64,000 bases of DNA from Leucosporidium creatinivorum (GCA_001600635.1 BCKL01000016.1:486449-550448); one strand, 5' to 3'; shown: positions 45,286 through 56,598, counted from the stretch's first letter. Program-made: numbers and translations. The notes: a model not told the origin generated them from the sequence alone.

Positions 45286-46748
45286 TCACCTCCCCCCTCC
45301 AGCCTCCCCAGCCAAAAGCATCAACCGCAACAACCGCTTGGTATCCATCGGCGCTTCGGGGTCGTCCTGCTCCTGCTCTTCGTCCTCAGCTGTTGGGTGG
45401 TCGGCCATGGTGGTGTCGCCTGAGCGGGAGGAGGAGGGTTGGGCGGGGACGAGGAAGGAGGGGAAGTCGGCGCCTGTGTGTGCGAGAGCAAAGAGTCGAG
45501 TGTCAGCGTCTGAGCTCCACACCCAAGTCCGAGAAGCCCCGCCCCGCCCCTCCACTCCCTCCTTCCCCTCCTCCCCCCCGAGCAAGAAAAGACAGCCCAG
45601 AAACTCACCGTCATACCACCCGACCCCACTCTCCACCACCACCAACTGGAACACGTTCCTAATAATCGCATGCCCCGAGAGCTGGCGCTTGGTTTCTGCT
45701 TGCAGGCTGATGTGATTTGGAGCCGGAGGGGAGGGGAGGGGAGGTGTCAGCTCGCTCGGCGCCGGTCGCTCGGGTCGGGTCGGGAAGGAGGTGCGTGGGA
45801 GGGAGGGAGAAGGTGAGGGAGGAAGAGCAGGCAGAAAGAAAGGAAACCCACCGGTCCCAGGCTTTTCGTTCGGCACTCGACATGCCCTCCACGGCCTTCC
45901 TCTCCGGCTCAGCCGTAGTCTCCTTCAGCCTATTCGCCAGAGTCGCATTTTGCCTGTTAAGCTCTGCTCACACACCCCATTGCATCGTCGAGGTTAGCGA
46001 GCAGCGGGTCAGCAGAGATGAGAGAAGCAGAGAAGCAGCGCACCGAGCAACCGCCGCCGACGGGACAGACGGGCTTGAGTAAGTTTGTGCGAGGCGGATT
46101 GGGTGTGGAGCAGTTGGAGCGCGAGGGCGTCACGCCTTTTCAGCAGGGCGGTCGTATCGCTGCGAAAGAGGGAGGAGGAGGGTCAGCGCGGCGCCGAGCC
46201 TAGCCTCGGCGAGGGGGGAGGAAGAAGGAGGGAGGGGGCTTACGCGTCCCGCTGAGTCTGCGCTGTTGAGGAGGAAGAGATAGCAGGACGGGAGAGGTGC
46301 GAGTTGATAGCGTAGGAGTGGTTCAGCCTGTCGCGCGCGCCGAGAAGGGGTCAGCTCGGCTCCCCCTCTCTGTACACCACCATCTGCAGGCGACTCACGC
46401 GTCGACAATTCCCTCTCTCACGCTCTTCTTGCCCCTCATCTCGTCAACTTGGCTCGTAAGCTCCTCAATCCTGCTGCTCGACTGCTCCTGCTCCTCCCTA
46501 CTGTGTTGTTCCCCCTCCGAGTGGGTCTCTCCCCTTGAATTCGCTATAGCGCTAGCAGCTTTCCTCGCTGCAGTAGCATTGATATGAGCTTGCTGGAGCT
46601 GGTCTGTTAGCTGTAGGTTTAATTGACGGGCTGTAGCGAGCAGGGCGGAGGGGTGGGGACGAGGAGCGGGTGGGAAGGGGGAGGAGTGGGTGTTGGTGGT
46701 GTGCAAGAGGGAGAGGGAGGAGGAGGTTAATTGCTGTAAAGCGTCCAT
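45286..46748 (-). CDS. CENP-H (Fta3)-like kinetochore protein
   Basis: Six or more exons, about 300 residues, start at 46748 (MDALQQLTSSSLSLLH). Long helical, coiled-coil-like regions (RIEELTSQVDEMRGKK; LLKRRDALALQLLHTQSASH; LNRQNATLANRLKE) lead to LSGHAIIRNVFQLVVVESGV followed by GWYDGADFPSFLV. Human CENP-H ends with LQKNVLQNLIVGSGVNWAED, so this block is the family signature. CENP-H is part of the inner-kinetochore CCAN, working with CENP-I and CENP-K at the centromere. The tail is acidic and disordered, with a basic end. The call rests on one strong motif plus overall architecture. It shares a 316-bp divergent promoter with YPT1. Confidence 0.68.
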
Positions 46749-47064
46749 TTGCGAGTAAAGTTGTATTGTGAGATAATGGTAGGAGTTAGACTTGTGAATG
46801 AGCTGAGCACGCGCCTCTCTCACTCCTTCCGCTCCTTCCGCTCACTACTCGTCGCCCTCTCTCTCTCTCTTCTCCGCCTCTCGCTCTAGCACAGGGTATG
46901 TGGTCTGATGTCCAACAGCTTTCGATTGATGGCCAGCTAACCCGCTCTTCATCCCTCCTTACCACTCGCTGTTACGTCCAACCTCCACGCGTCTTGCCAC
47001 TCGCTCTCAGCTTCAACTCTCCCTCTAATTCCCTATACGCCTACAACTCGACACTCTCAGTGCG
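46749..47064. promoter_or_regulatory. Divergent promoter, CENP-H-like / YPT1
   Basis: 316 bp between opposed start codons, with pyrimidine-rich (CTCT) tracts on the YPT1 side. Confidence 0.55.
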
Positions 47065-48514
47065 ATGCAGAACCCCGACTACGACCTCCTCTTCAGTTCG
47101 TCTCTTCTCTTACTCTCTTCTCTTACTCTCTCTCCCTCTCTGCTTCCCAGCCGCTGACGCCCCCTCCCTCCCCCCTCCCTCTCCCCTCCGCTCCCTCGGT
47201 GTGAAACATCCGCAGAGCTCCTCCTCATCGGCGACTCGGGCGTCGGGAAATCCTGCCTCCTCCTCCGTTTCGCCGACGACACCTACACCGAATCCTACAT
47301 CTCGACCATTGGCGTCGACTTCAAGATTAGGACCATCGAGCTCGAGGGCAAGACGGTCAAGTTGCAGATTGTGAGTTCGTTTGTGCCAGAGTTGGAACTA
47401 TTGTGGGAGAGCGCGGGAAAGGGAAAGGAGGGAGGAGGGGTACAGAGGCTAGATGGAGGATGGGCCTAGCTGAGCTGAGATGCCGGGGATGAAGCGGAGG
47501 AATTCAACAAGGAGGAGTGGGATAAAGAGTAGTGTCATCTCTGGCTCTACCAGGATGGTAGGGTAGGGGATCACTCCATCTGCTCCGTCAATCGACTACT
47601 CGCTTGCACCGACGCATCCTCTCGACGTCGACGGACAACAGCAACTCGGGCGGTCGAGCCCCTAGGGGACGGGTTCGGAGCTGAGTTGCTTGTTGGGGTC
47701 GATCTCGAGTGCATCTGTGCTGTCGTGCTGCAGCTGGTTTTCCCCAACCACGCGGCTCCACACCCCCGCCCGCCCTCCGCACCCGCTGACCAACGCCTCC
47801 CTCTCCCTCTCCTTCCCTCCCTGCACCACACCCACAAAAACAGTGGGACACGGCCGGCCAAGAGCGCTTCCGCACCATCACCTCCTCGTACTACCGGGGC
47901 GCGCACGGCATCATTGTCGTCTACGACGTGACGGACGCCGACACCTTCTCCAACGTCAAGCAATGGCTGCAAGAGATTGACCGTTACGCCTGCGAGGGCG
48001 TCAACAAGCTCCTAGTGGGCAACAAGAGCGATTTGACCAACAAGAAGGTCGTCGAGTATGGCGTCGCCAAGGAGTTCGCCGAGAGTTTGGGAATCTCGAT
48101 GTTGGAGACGTCAGCTAAGAGCGCGACGAACGTGGAGCAGGCGTTCTTGACGATGGCCAAACAAATCAAGGAGTTAGCTTTCCCTGTATCTTACAGATCA
48201 AGCCCAGCTGACCTCCGTCCTCTCCTCGCCGCTTTTCCCTCCCTTCGCCGAACCGCTCTCCCTCCACCTCACCAATCCAATCTCGCACCCTTCCCTTCCA
48301 CCACTGCACCACTATCTTCATTTACCTCCCTCACCCATCACCCCTCAACCCTCAATCCTCAACCCTCAACCCAACGTCCCTCCTCGCTCCGCCGTTTCTC
48401 CAACTCAGCCGCATGGCTTCTGCGCCCGTCGCTGCTGGACCGGCAAAGGCGGCTCTCAAGGTCGGAGGAGGAGCTGCGGTGGGAGGAGAGCAGAGCGCTG
48501 GTGGGTGCTGCTGA
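47065..48514 (+). CDS. YPT1: Rab1-family GTPase Ypt1
   Basis: Four exons (47065-47095, 47216-47370, 47844-48172, 48409-48514) give 206 residues, the usual Ypt1 length. All G-motifs are intact: GDSGVGKS (P-loop), [11 protein letters not shown] (switch I), [20 protein letters not shown] (switch II), NKSD and ETSAK. The C-terminus, GGGCC, is the double-geranylgeranyl signal. Ypt1 governs ER-to-Golgi tethering and autophagosome formation and is activated by TRAPP, of which another subunit gene lies at 5464. The first exon is 31 nt, the second intron is 473 nt and the third 236 nt, both long for this window. Donors GTTCGT and GTTAGC are atypical. Confidence 0.96.
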
Positions 48515-48879
48515 GCGGATGTATAGCAGAAGCTCGGTGTGGGCGGCTCGGTCTTTTTTCCCCCATTTCTTTCATCTGTACCTCCCTCCCCTCCCGTCTT
48601 TCTACCACCCCCTTCTTTCGTTTACTGCTCGATCAATACAGTTTTTTTCCTAGTTTTCACATTGACAATGGTGCAAAGGCGAAAGAACCAAGCGAGCTCG
48701 GTGAACGAGTCGAGCTCGAGCGACTGCTCAGACGGTCTACTGCGCCATGCTGTCAGGAAGTACCGAGCCGGAAACGGTCAGATCACTTTCAAAAATCACT
48801 AGACGATAGTGCAGCAAGCCGGGCTACTTCTACAGATCAGCCCTCACGCTCGGCGCTCCCTCGGCGCTAGCAAATCTCC
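48515..48879. other. Convergent 3' region of YPT1
   Basis: 365 bp between YPT1 and the relic tail of the next minus-strand gene. A 44-codon frame at 48668-48802 has no recognisable content. A T-rich run near 48640 may belong to the 3' end of YPT1. Confidence 0.45.
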
Positions 48880-49835
48880 TCCCGCTTCCCTCCCGTCCTC
48901 GCCCATCCTGCGTCTCTCTCCCTCTCCGCCTCCCTCCGTAACCTATCCATCTCCTCCAACCTTAACCTCAGCCGACGATTCTCCTCCGCGACGCTCAACG
49001 TCGAGCCCACTGTCTTCCTCGCCGAACCGAACGCCGAGATGAGCTGGTCGAGGGACAGGTCGAGGGTACCGGCGAGGAGGATGAGAGCTTAGAGGATGTA
49101 TAGAGAGATGTGTAGGGAGGGAGGGATCCAGTCGGTCCTGATATGCATGGCGAGGAGAGGCGAGAGCAGGATGAGGTGGTCGATGAGGTAGAAGAAGCCG
49201 GCGGGGAGGCGAGAGGTGATAGTACAAGGTGTGAGATGGATAGTCGATAATTGATGGAGTGTAATGGACCATAAGAGGGCGAGGAAGGGGACGCAGATGG
49301 CGCAGAAGAGGAGGAAGATAGTGTAAGCGCCAAGGCCGAGCACGAAAAGCGCCGGCAACCATAGCATGGCCCAGACGATCCAACTCCCGACAAGCGTAAT
49401 GAACCAGGTAACGCTGTTGACGCTCGTCTGCACTAGCCACCACCAGTTGGCGAAGAAGGCGACAAAGTGCTCGGACGCCGTCACGCTTGGATCGTTAGGC
49501 GGAAAAGCGGCGAACTGGATGTTCAAGCCGCCCATAACAGCACCCATCCCGTATGCTATAGCGATGCCCTCTTCTTGGGGAAGGAGGAGGCGGAGACGCT
49601 CCTCAACGGAACGTAGGCGTAGGAGGGCGAGGAGCGACTCGAATAGTGATGCCGAGGGGGTGGCCTTCGACTGCTCCTGGGAAGGGGTGGTGTCTGGGGA
49701 GCTCGGATTGCTGAATTCCTCGAGGTGCGATGCAGTGGACGAGGTGTGAGGCTGCGAGAGCGCCTCATCGTCGAATTCGAAGGTCGTTCTCGGAGACGGG
49801 GAGTCGAGCGACCAGGAGTTGTGCTGAGGTGTCAT
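48880..49835 (-). pseudogene. Membrane-protein family member with a stop before its tail
   Basis: An open frame of 248 codons from 49835 to 49089 reads SASLFESLLALLRLRSVEER, then hydrophobic helices including LGAYTIFLLFCAICVPFLAL, LLWSITLHQLSTIHLTPCTI and AGFFYLIDHLILLSPLLAMH. It aligns with the intact copy at 57389. A TAA after SLYIL is followed in the same frame by ALILLAGTLDLSLDQLISAF and a charged helix (EENRRLRLRLEEMDRLRREA), which fits the family's tail. Either a truncated but working protein or an early pseudogene. No intron signals surround the stop. Confidence 0.6.
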
Positions 49836-50087
49836 AGGGGTGATGCTGATGTAGCCAAGGGCGTGGATAGAGTATGTAGTATGGCGGAAAAAGAGTCAGC
49901 TCGAGAAGACGGCCGACATGCGAGCGCACAGTCGACCTGGCTCTGTGAGCCCTCCGATCCTTCGCGCCCTCGCATCGAGCAGCAGGCATACAGCTTTCCC
50001 CGCCCCCATCCTTGAAGCACAAATTGAGATTAGAGAGCAAAGACACACACTACAGACCCAGAACAAGCTGACCCCTCCACACCCCAC

Positions 50088-53000
50088 TCACGCCGAACCA
50101 TTCCACTCGCCTTTCAACTCCTCGGCGAACTTCTCACCGATGGCGATCAACGGCGCCATCTGTGAGGGAGAGACGCGAGACAGTTAGCCTTTGGATCGCT
50201 TTGAGCAAAGACGGCGAAAGCTCACAGGATGTCCACTGAGCTGCTCGGGGAAGATGGAAGCGTCGCAGACCCTGAGCGAGGTCGTTCCGTGCACCTTAAG
50301 ATCGCCGTCGAGGCAGCGGCCGAGGGAGACGGTGCCGATCTGATCGTTCGTAGTAGCAGGGAGAAGGTAAGAGGGTCAGCCAAGCTGAACGGGAAGGTAG
50401 GAAATCTCGGCGATGCTCGTGATCAACGCGGGCGACAAAAGGGCGGGACTCGGAGGGGATGATAGATCGCGCAACACAGCTTGAACAGAGACGAAAATGA
50501 GCCGAGCTCACAGGATGGTACAACACCTCCGCATGCCCACGAATATACTCCTCAACCTTTTCATCCGACCATCTCTCGACGTCGATGAACTCGGGGAAGC
50601 TGGGATCGTTGGAACGGAAGGGTCCGACAAGAAGAGACGAGAGAGGCTCCGTGTTGGCGACCTGTGGGCAGAAGAGCGGAGTCAGCAGCTGAGCGCAGTC
50701 GACGCGGCGAGGGTGGGAGAGTAGACGAGTTGGACCTTGTAGCAGAGCTTGAGACCCCAGGCGAGGAGCTTAACGTCGTGAGGGTCGGAGAGGAATCTAT
50801 GTAGAGATGCAGCTGTCAGCAGTCGGCTCAGTCGGATATCTACGACCTCGGCGCAAGCTTCGACCCGCCAACTCGGCCAACTCACTGAGCATCGATGACA
50901 GGCTTGACAAAGACATCCTTGCTGATAATGGTGACCTTTCCATGGCTCTTGGGACGAAGAAGGATCGGCGCGAGCGAGAAGAAGTCGTCTGTCGGCGAGG
51001 AGGGAGACGGTCGGATCAGCTTCCGGGGCCGAGTGAGCGCTAACGATTGCAAATGTCGGCTCACCTCCAGATCCAGCAGGAGGCTTGATCGTTCCGTGCT
51101 TCGCGAAGACCATGGGAGCGTCGATGAGCTCGATGTCGGGCTATAGAGAGGAGGAGCGAGGTCAGCCGAGCAGCTCAAGTCTCAACGACCAACACTGCCC
51201 CAGAGACAGTACTCACGCCGACACCACCAGATCCAAGATCCTCGACATCAGCAGCAGCAAGCCCAGAAAGCTTAGCAAACTCCTTGTCGGTCGAGCGGAC
51301 GAAAGCGAGCGATTCGGCGATCTAGCGAGTGAGAGATCAGCGGATAAGCTCGGGGCTGAGAGCTTCAGCAGGACTCACGTTGGAGGTGAGAGGTCCAGTC
51401 TTATACCTGAGCCATTCGACGAGAGGAGAAAGTCCCTTGAGAGGATCGGCGACCCATTGCGAAGAGACGCCAGGCTTGGCGCTGCGAGCGAGGGAGACCG
51501 AGGGGAAGAAGAGGTCAGTCGGGCGCACTCTTCAACGTTGACAGCTGCAGGCGTGTACGGAAAGCTCACACGAACGCCATGCCGACACTGAGATGATCTT
51601 TGAGGTGACCTCCGACCTCGGGAGCGTCGACGAGGACGGGCACGCCGGCGTTCTCCAGCTCCGCACGAGGACCGACACCAGAGACCTTGAGGATCTGTGA
51701 CAAAAATCATCAACTACTGGTCTCTGGGCGAGGCGAGCTCGCTGGACTCACCTGCGGGCTTCCGAAAACTCCGGCAGTGAGGATGACCTCCTTCTTGGCG
51801 CTCGCGCGATAGAGAGGACGGGCTTGAGGCTCGCCGCTGATGGTGGGCCAGGGCTTGTCGAGCGAGGTGAACTCCACTCCGACGGCGCGAGGAGGGGTCG
51901 AGTCGGAGAAGAGGATGCGAGTGACCTGCGAGAAGAGGTCAGATGATCAGCTCGGCGAAGGCAGTCTACGCGAGGAGCGAGCGTACGGTGGCTCCGACGG
52001 CGACGGTGAGGTTGGGACGAGCAGTGACCTCGGGCGTGAGGTAGGCCGTAGCAGAGGATACTCGAGCTGTTCGGCAGGTAAGGTCAGCAGTCGAGCTCGG
52101 CGATCCAGTAATTCGGCGTTCTACTCGCAACCAGCCTCGATGAACGTCTTAGTCCTCGAAACCCCCATAGTCCCCTTCCCCTCCTTCTTGTCATTCACAT
52201 CCGCCCTCACCTCCATCCCCAGTGATTTGCAAGCATGCACGAACGCGAGGCAAAGCTCGTTGATATAACTGTAGCCAGTCTTGACGGGTCCGGTTCCAGC
52301 GACAACGCTCTTGCCTGCCTCGTCGAGAGGCCAAGCGGAGGACTCGACGTGCGATTGAGATTTGGCGAAGTAGGGCTCGAGCGAGGCGGACGAGAAGGAG
52401 GGGAAGCCGAGAGCGGCGATCTCGTCGAAATCGGAGGGGCTGCAGTGGTGGCACCTATGATTGGTGGAGGGTCAGCGGTGATGCAGAGCAGCTCCATAAG
52501 CTCAAGGAGAACATACATCATGGCTGCGCGAGAGGAGTGGCGTGTCAGCAAAGTCTCCGCTTCTCGGTCGCCGAGCTCCCTTCACTCACCGTTGATGCTC
52601 GAACAGCCACCCAGCATTCTGGCCCTCGGGCAGAGGAGACTACGTCCTCTCACTCCCTTCGAAGGCGCGAAGCGGTAACCCCACTCGGCGGTTTGGTGAG
52701 CAAAGAGACGAGCGAAGGTCGCCGGGATGCGAGAGAAAAGCTGAAGGGTGCCGGCTTTGCCTGCTTCGAGGAGAAGGACGGAGATGTTGGGGTCCTCGGA
52801 GAGTCTGTGTGCGATACTGACAGGTCAGCAGCTGCTCCGAGATGGGCTGAAGGAAGCCGAACTCACCGCGAGGCGAGCACACATCCGCTGGTGCCCCCTC
52901 CGACGATGATCACGTCGTATTGCTTGCCCTTTGCGTCGTCTAAACTTCCCTCCTTGATCTCTGTACCCGCCTCCGAGAGGTCACTGCTTCCCGGATACCA

Positions 53001-53153
53001 TTTGGGCGGTCCAGCGAGCTGCAAGACCGAGTAGGCGAGGTGGAGCCCACCGAGGAAGGGGATGAGGAGCAGAAGCCACGGCGAGAGGCCAGCTACGAAG
53101 GGAACAGTCGGTACAGCTTGTAGACGTTGGCGGAGGGAGTTGAAGCTGAGCAT
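50088..53153 (-). CDS. GMC-family FAD oxidoreductase
   Basis: More than ten exons, about 620 residues. An N-terminal anchor (FVAGLSPWLLLLIPFLGGLH) precedes YDVIIVGGGTSGCVLASRLS, the FAD-binding motif. MLGGCSSINAMM (GMC signature 1) needs a 7-nt exon. SAKKEVILTAGVFGSPQILK is GMC signature 2. The end carries HAEVLYHPIGTVSLG and LRVCDASIFPEQLSGHPMAP, with the catalytic His region. GMC enzymes oxidise alcohols such as choline, long-chain or aryl alcohols; the N-terminal membrane anchor hints at membrane attachment, but the substrate is unknown. The stop at 50088 follows KGEWNGSA; a further intron with a longer tail is possible. Confidence 0.87.
52517..52523 (-). other. 7-nt microexon of the GMC oxidoreductase
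   Basis: CCATGAT between GCGCAG and a canonical GTATGT donor. It completes SSINAMM and restores the frame into CHHCSPSDFDEI. The alternative donor 4 nt downstream breaks the frame. Confidence 0.75.
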
Positions 53154-53410
53154 TGGTGGCGACGGAACGAAAGAGATGAGCTGGCGAAAGAGCGGGGAAG
53201 TCGAGCGCTCGGGGTAGGGGCGAATTGCCGTGCCGTCGTGTCAGGAGGGGCGCCTGATCAGCTGGTGTAGCTCAGTAGAAGTGAGATCTCCCTGCTGTAG
53301 CGAAGCGAAACGAGCCGAGATGTGGTTGAAGGGAGAAAGAGACGTAGACTCGCGCGCTTCGACTCCGCCTCTTTCGCTTCGACCAATTCGCCTCTGAGCT
53401 ATCGACCAAC
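53154..53410. promoter_or_regulatory. Divergent promoter, GMC oxidoreductase / SET protein
   Basis: 257 bp between opposed start codons; it must serve both genes. Confidence 0.55.
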
Positions 53411-54664
53411 ATGTTCGCTCATCGCTTCGCAAGGACAGCTACAAGAGCAAGCAGAACTGCTGTACCGCGATCTACCTCGGTCGCCCTCACTTCAACGCCT
53501 CACCGTCGCAACTTTTGGTCCTCTTCGGCGCCGACTGAAGCACCACTGGAGCTAGCATCCAACTCCATCCCCTCCATCAGCGATTCTCTCTTCCCCGTCA
53601 TCCTTGCTGTCGTCCTCGCCGCCTCCAACTCGGAGGACGATGAGCGGCCCTCCCCCTGGCGCGTCGAGTCTACCTCCAAAGGGTTCGGCGCCTTCGCTAC
53701 TCGGGAGCTGCATCGAGGAGAGCTACTCATCGCCGAACGACCGATCTGCGTGTGGCCGCAAGGATTGAGCGAGGCGCAAGCAAAGGAGCTGTTCGAGCAG
53801 ATGGGCGAGAAGGAGCAGAAGGTCTTCATGCAACTATCGAGGACCGAGGGCGATGGACCGGTGCAGGCTTTAGATGATATTCGAGCAATTCGGGCGACGA
53901 ATGGATTCAGCATTCAGCTGCCGGGGTCAGGATTGACCGCCGGTTTTGTGTTTCCGCGATTAGCAAGGTGTGCTGTATTGAGATGTAATTGTCTTTGAGT
54001 CGCCACTGACCGCCTCTGGACTCTTCATAGGATCAATCACAGCTGGTGCGTCTCGGCGCAGTTTCATTCCCCCTTCGCCGAAGCCGAGCTGACCTCCTTC
54101 GTCGCTCCTCCAGCACCCCCAACTGTTCGCAAGCCATGAACGTGAGTAGGAGTAAACGACGTCACGAGCTCGACTGCTCACACGCTTCTTTCTGCAGTTC
54201 GAGACCCTCCGCATGGAAGTCTACGCCATCACCACCATCCGCCCCTCCGCCGAACTCGCCATCGAATACCTCCCTCTCATCACTTCCACCCGCGCCGAAC
54301 GTCAGCGAGCTCTCAAAGATTCATTCGGCTTCTCGTCATGCCTATGCTCCGTCTGCACTGCACCCCCGGCGGAAGTCGAGAAGAGCGATGCTCGGCGGAT
54401 GGAGATCAAGAAATTGGGAGAGGGAGTAAGGACAGGAAAGAGTGATAGGAAGGGGACAATGGTCAAGCTGGAGAGGATTAGGGTGCTGCTAGAGGAGGAG
54501 GGATATGAGAGCCTCCCCGAGTTTGGTGAGTCTCGCTGCTCTCTCGCTCGGCGGACAGCAGAGGTGACCCTTCCTGTCGCTCTGCAGAGGACGTCTCCGT
54601 TTCGAACGCCTACGCTGTCTATGCTGGGATGTACCAGCGCTCTCTACGGGAGGGGCGACAGTAA
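53411..54664 (+). CDS. SET-domain protein (possible lysine methyltransferase)
   Basis: Five exons (53411-53967, 54031-54045, 54114-54141, 54198-54525, 54588-54664) join to 334 residues in frame. The N-terminus is Arg/Ser/Thr-rich (MFAHRFARTATRASRTAVPR), suggesting mitochondrial targeting, with a hydrophobic stretch SLFPVILAVVLAAS. The SET domain begins STSKGFGAFATRELHRGELL and has INHSCTPNCSQAMN, the AdoMet/catalytic core, then ELAIEYLPL and a short CLCSVC post-SET motif. It resembles small fungal SET proteins. The INHSC motif is encoded by a 15-nt exon and TPNCSQAMN by a 28-nt exon. Substrate unknown. Confidence 0.82.
54031..54045 (+). other. 15-nt microexon of the SET gene
   Basis: Between TTCATAG and GTGCGT. 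It encodes the end of Arg, INHS and two bases of Cys: the heart of the SET active-site motif. Confidence 0.8.
54114..54141 (+). other. 28-nt exon of the SET gene
   Basis: Between CTCCAG and GTGAGTAG. It completes Cys and adds TPNCSQAMN. Confidence 0.8.
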
Positions 54665-54976
54665 TGCTACAACTCAGGCATCACTTCTCTTCGCTGTCCG
54701 GCTCTTTCGCTCGGTCAACGTTGCGAGCCCATTCCCTCTGCTCATAGCTCACCTTGTTCGTGCTGGCCTATCAGTAAGATGCGATCTACTACAGGAATGA
54801 CGCAGGGCTGACCTTTGCTTAGTGCAGTTGGATCCGCTCGGATTCCTTTCACGCCTCAGCTCAAAGAGAGATGATCGAGAATTAGGTGCTCAGCGTCCAA
54901 GTTCGCGTTTCGCAAGGTGAGCTGGACAGCGTCTCTGGCGCCAGCTTGACCATCATCCCCTCTCGGGAGAGCTGCG
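54665..54976. other. Intergenic, tandem
   Basis: 312 bp between the SET and bZIP genes on the plus strand. It should contain the SET 3' end and bZIP promoter. No gene is seen, though a longer SET C-terminus through further splicing is not excluded. Confidence 0.45.
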
Positions 54977-56598
54977 ATGAGCACGACTAACGACCAGCAT
55001 ACAGCGCTGAGCTTCCCCTTCTCGAGCGAGCGCGGTGTCCAGGCCGACTCGGCTCCCCCCTCGCCGTCGCTCTCCAACGCGCCCATCCTGCCATCGCTCT
55101 ACACTAGCTCGCCTAGCCAGATGACAGCACCTCGCCTCCCTTCCATCCCATCCCTTCTCAATGCCCCCCTCTCCGCCACCTCGAGCAACGCCGACTTCCC
55201 CCTCCTCCCCACTTCAGCTGCACCTTCGCAAGCTGGCGCCCCGCCCACTGGCTCGCTCGACGCCAATCTACGCCAGCTCGCGCTCCTCCAAGCACTCGTA
55301 GCTCGTCAACAGGCTCTCGTCGAATCGTCTTCATCGCACGGCCGCTCCAATTCGACCTCCTACGCCTCGTCACCTCGGCTCGGCGGAGATTCGGGAGGCT
55401 CGTCGTCGACCGCCGCCGCCGCCGCTTCGGCTTCGTTCGACAACAGTCTGATGAGCAACGACTGGAGTAACGTCGTCGAAGGGCTCAACCACTCTACTAG
55501 CACCAGCACCGACATCTCGGCGCATGGGAGCCCTAGCCTTTCCTCCGGCGTCGTGGGTCTCGGCAGTGATTGGCCACCTCCAGGCGTGACGGCCAATGAG
55601 CTCGCTGTAGCTCAACAGCAACTCGACCTGTGGTCTCAAACCGTCTTCACGACAGACTCGCCTACGCACACTCAGCCCTCGACGCCCGCTCCCACCCCCT
55701 CTTCGCCGCCCTCTCACTCTCATCTCTTGCACCACCATCCGCACGCTCACCAGTCCAACACACCCTTCGACTGGAACACCCTCTACTCTCCACCTTCCCA
55801 CCACCACTCACACGGCTACGCTCCCCTCCCGCCTGCATCTAACGCCTTGGCCCCTCCTCCACCTTCGGCGCACACCTCCGAGCATCACCAATACCGCGCC
55901 AACGGCCTCGCTCGCGGTCTCTCAGACGACTTGGACTCTCCTCCTACCTCTCTCACTCAGTCTCGAGGTCGTCGAGGATCCAATTCGACTGCAGCAGCCG
56001 CTGGAGCGAGGAATCGCAGCTCGAGCTTCAACGCTAACGCCGCTGCTTCGACGGGGATGACGACTCGAGGAGGAGGTCGACGGAGCTCGAGCCGTGCGGT
56101 CAAGTATGTTGAGGAGGACGAGGATGTGGATGTGGGAGGAGACGATGGGGAGATGGATCCGGGGCCGTTGCAGAATGGGACGCCCGATGAGATTGAGGAG
56201 GATAAGAGGAGGAGGAACACGGCGGCGAGTGGTGAGGACCTCGTTTTCGAGGCGTGGAGACGAGTAGACGAGTAGACGAGCACAAGCTGACCTTGCTGTC
56301 CCCTCTCTGTCCTCTCCTTCGAGCCGAGCAGCTCGTTTCCGCGCCAAGAAGAAGCAGCGCGATCAGCAACTTCAGCAGACTAGCGTACAGCTGCGCGAGA
56401 AGGTGCTGGATTTGGAGAAGGAGAAGACCTCGGTATGTCCTGTCGCCTCGTCTTGCTCTCACGCTCGCCGAAGCTGACTCGGCTCTCCCTCGCCTTCAGC
56501 TCAAGAACGAGAACACATGGCTTCGCGATCTCGTCTCGGAGCGTTCAGAGATCAGCCCCAAGATCCGAGAGCTGTTGATCTCGCAAAAGCAGCGGTAG
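54977..56598 (+). CDS. bZIP transcription factor (Cys-3/Zip1-like)
   Basis: Three exons, about 500 residues, starting MSTTNDQHTALSFPF. A long disordered region rich in Ser, Pro, His and Ala leads to a C-terminal bZIP: DKRRRNTAASARFRAKKKQR (basic region, completed across an intron) followed by leucine-zipper heptads in VQLREKVLDLEKEKTSLKNE and LRDLVSERSE. RRRNTAASARFR.KKK is the basic-region type of Neurospora Cys-3, fission yeast Zip1 and Met28, which control sulfur or metal-stress genes. The tail ends ISQKQR. The DNA-binding class is sure; the regulon is inferred only by family. Confidence 0.88.

Noticed and set aside
45111-45715. Plus-strand frames antisense to the CENP-H-like gene
   Set aside because: Pro/Ser/Arg-rich translations of pyrimidine-rich DNA; no motifs.
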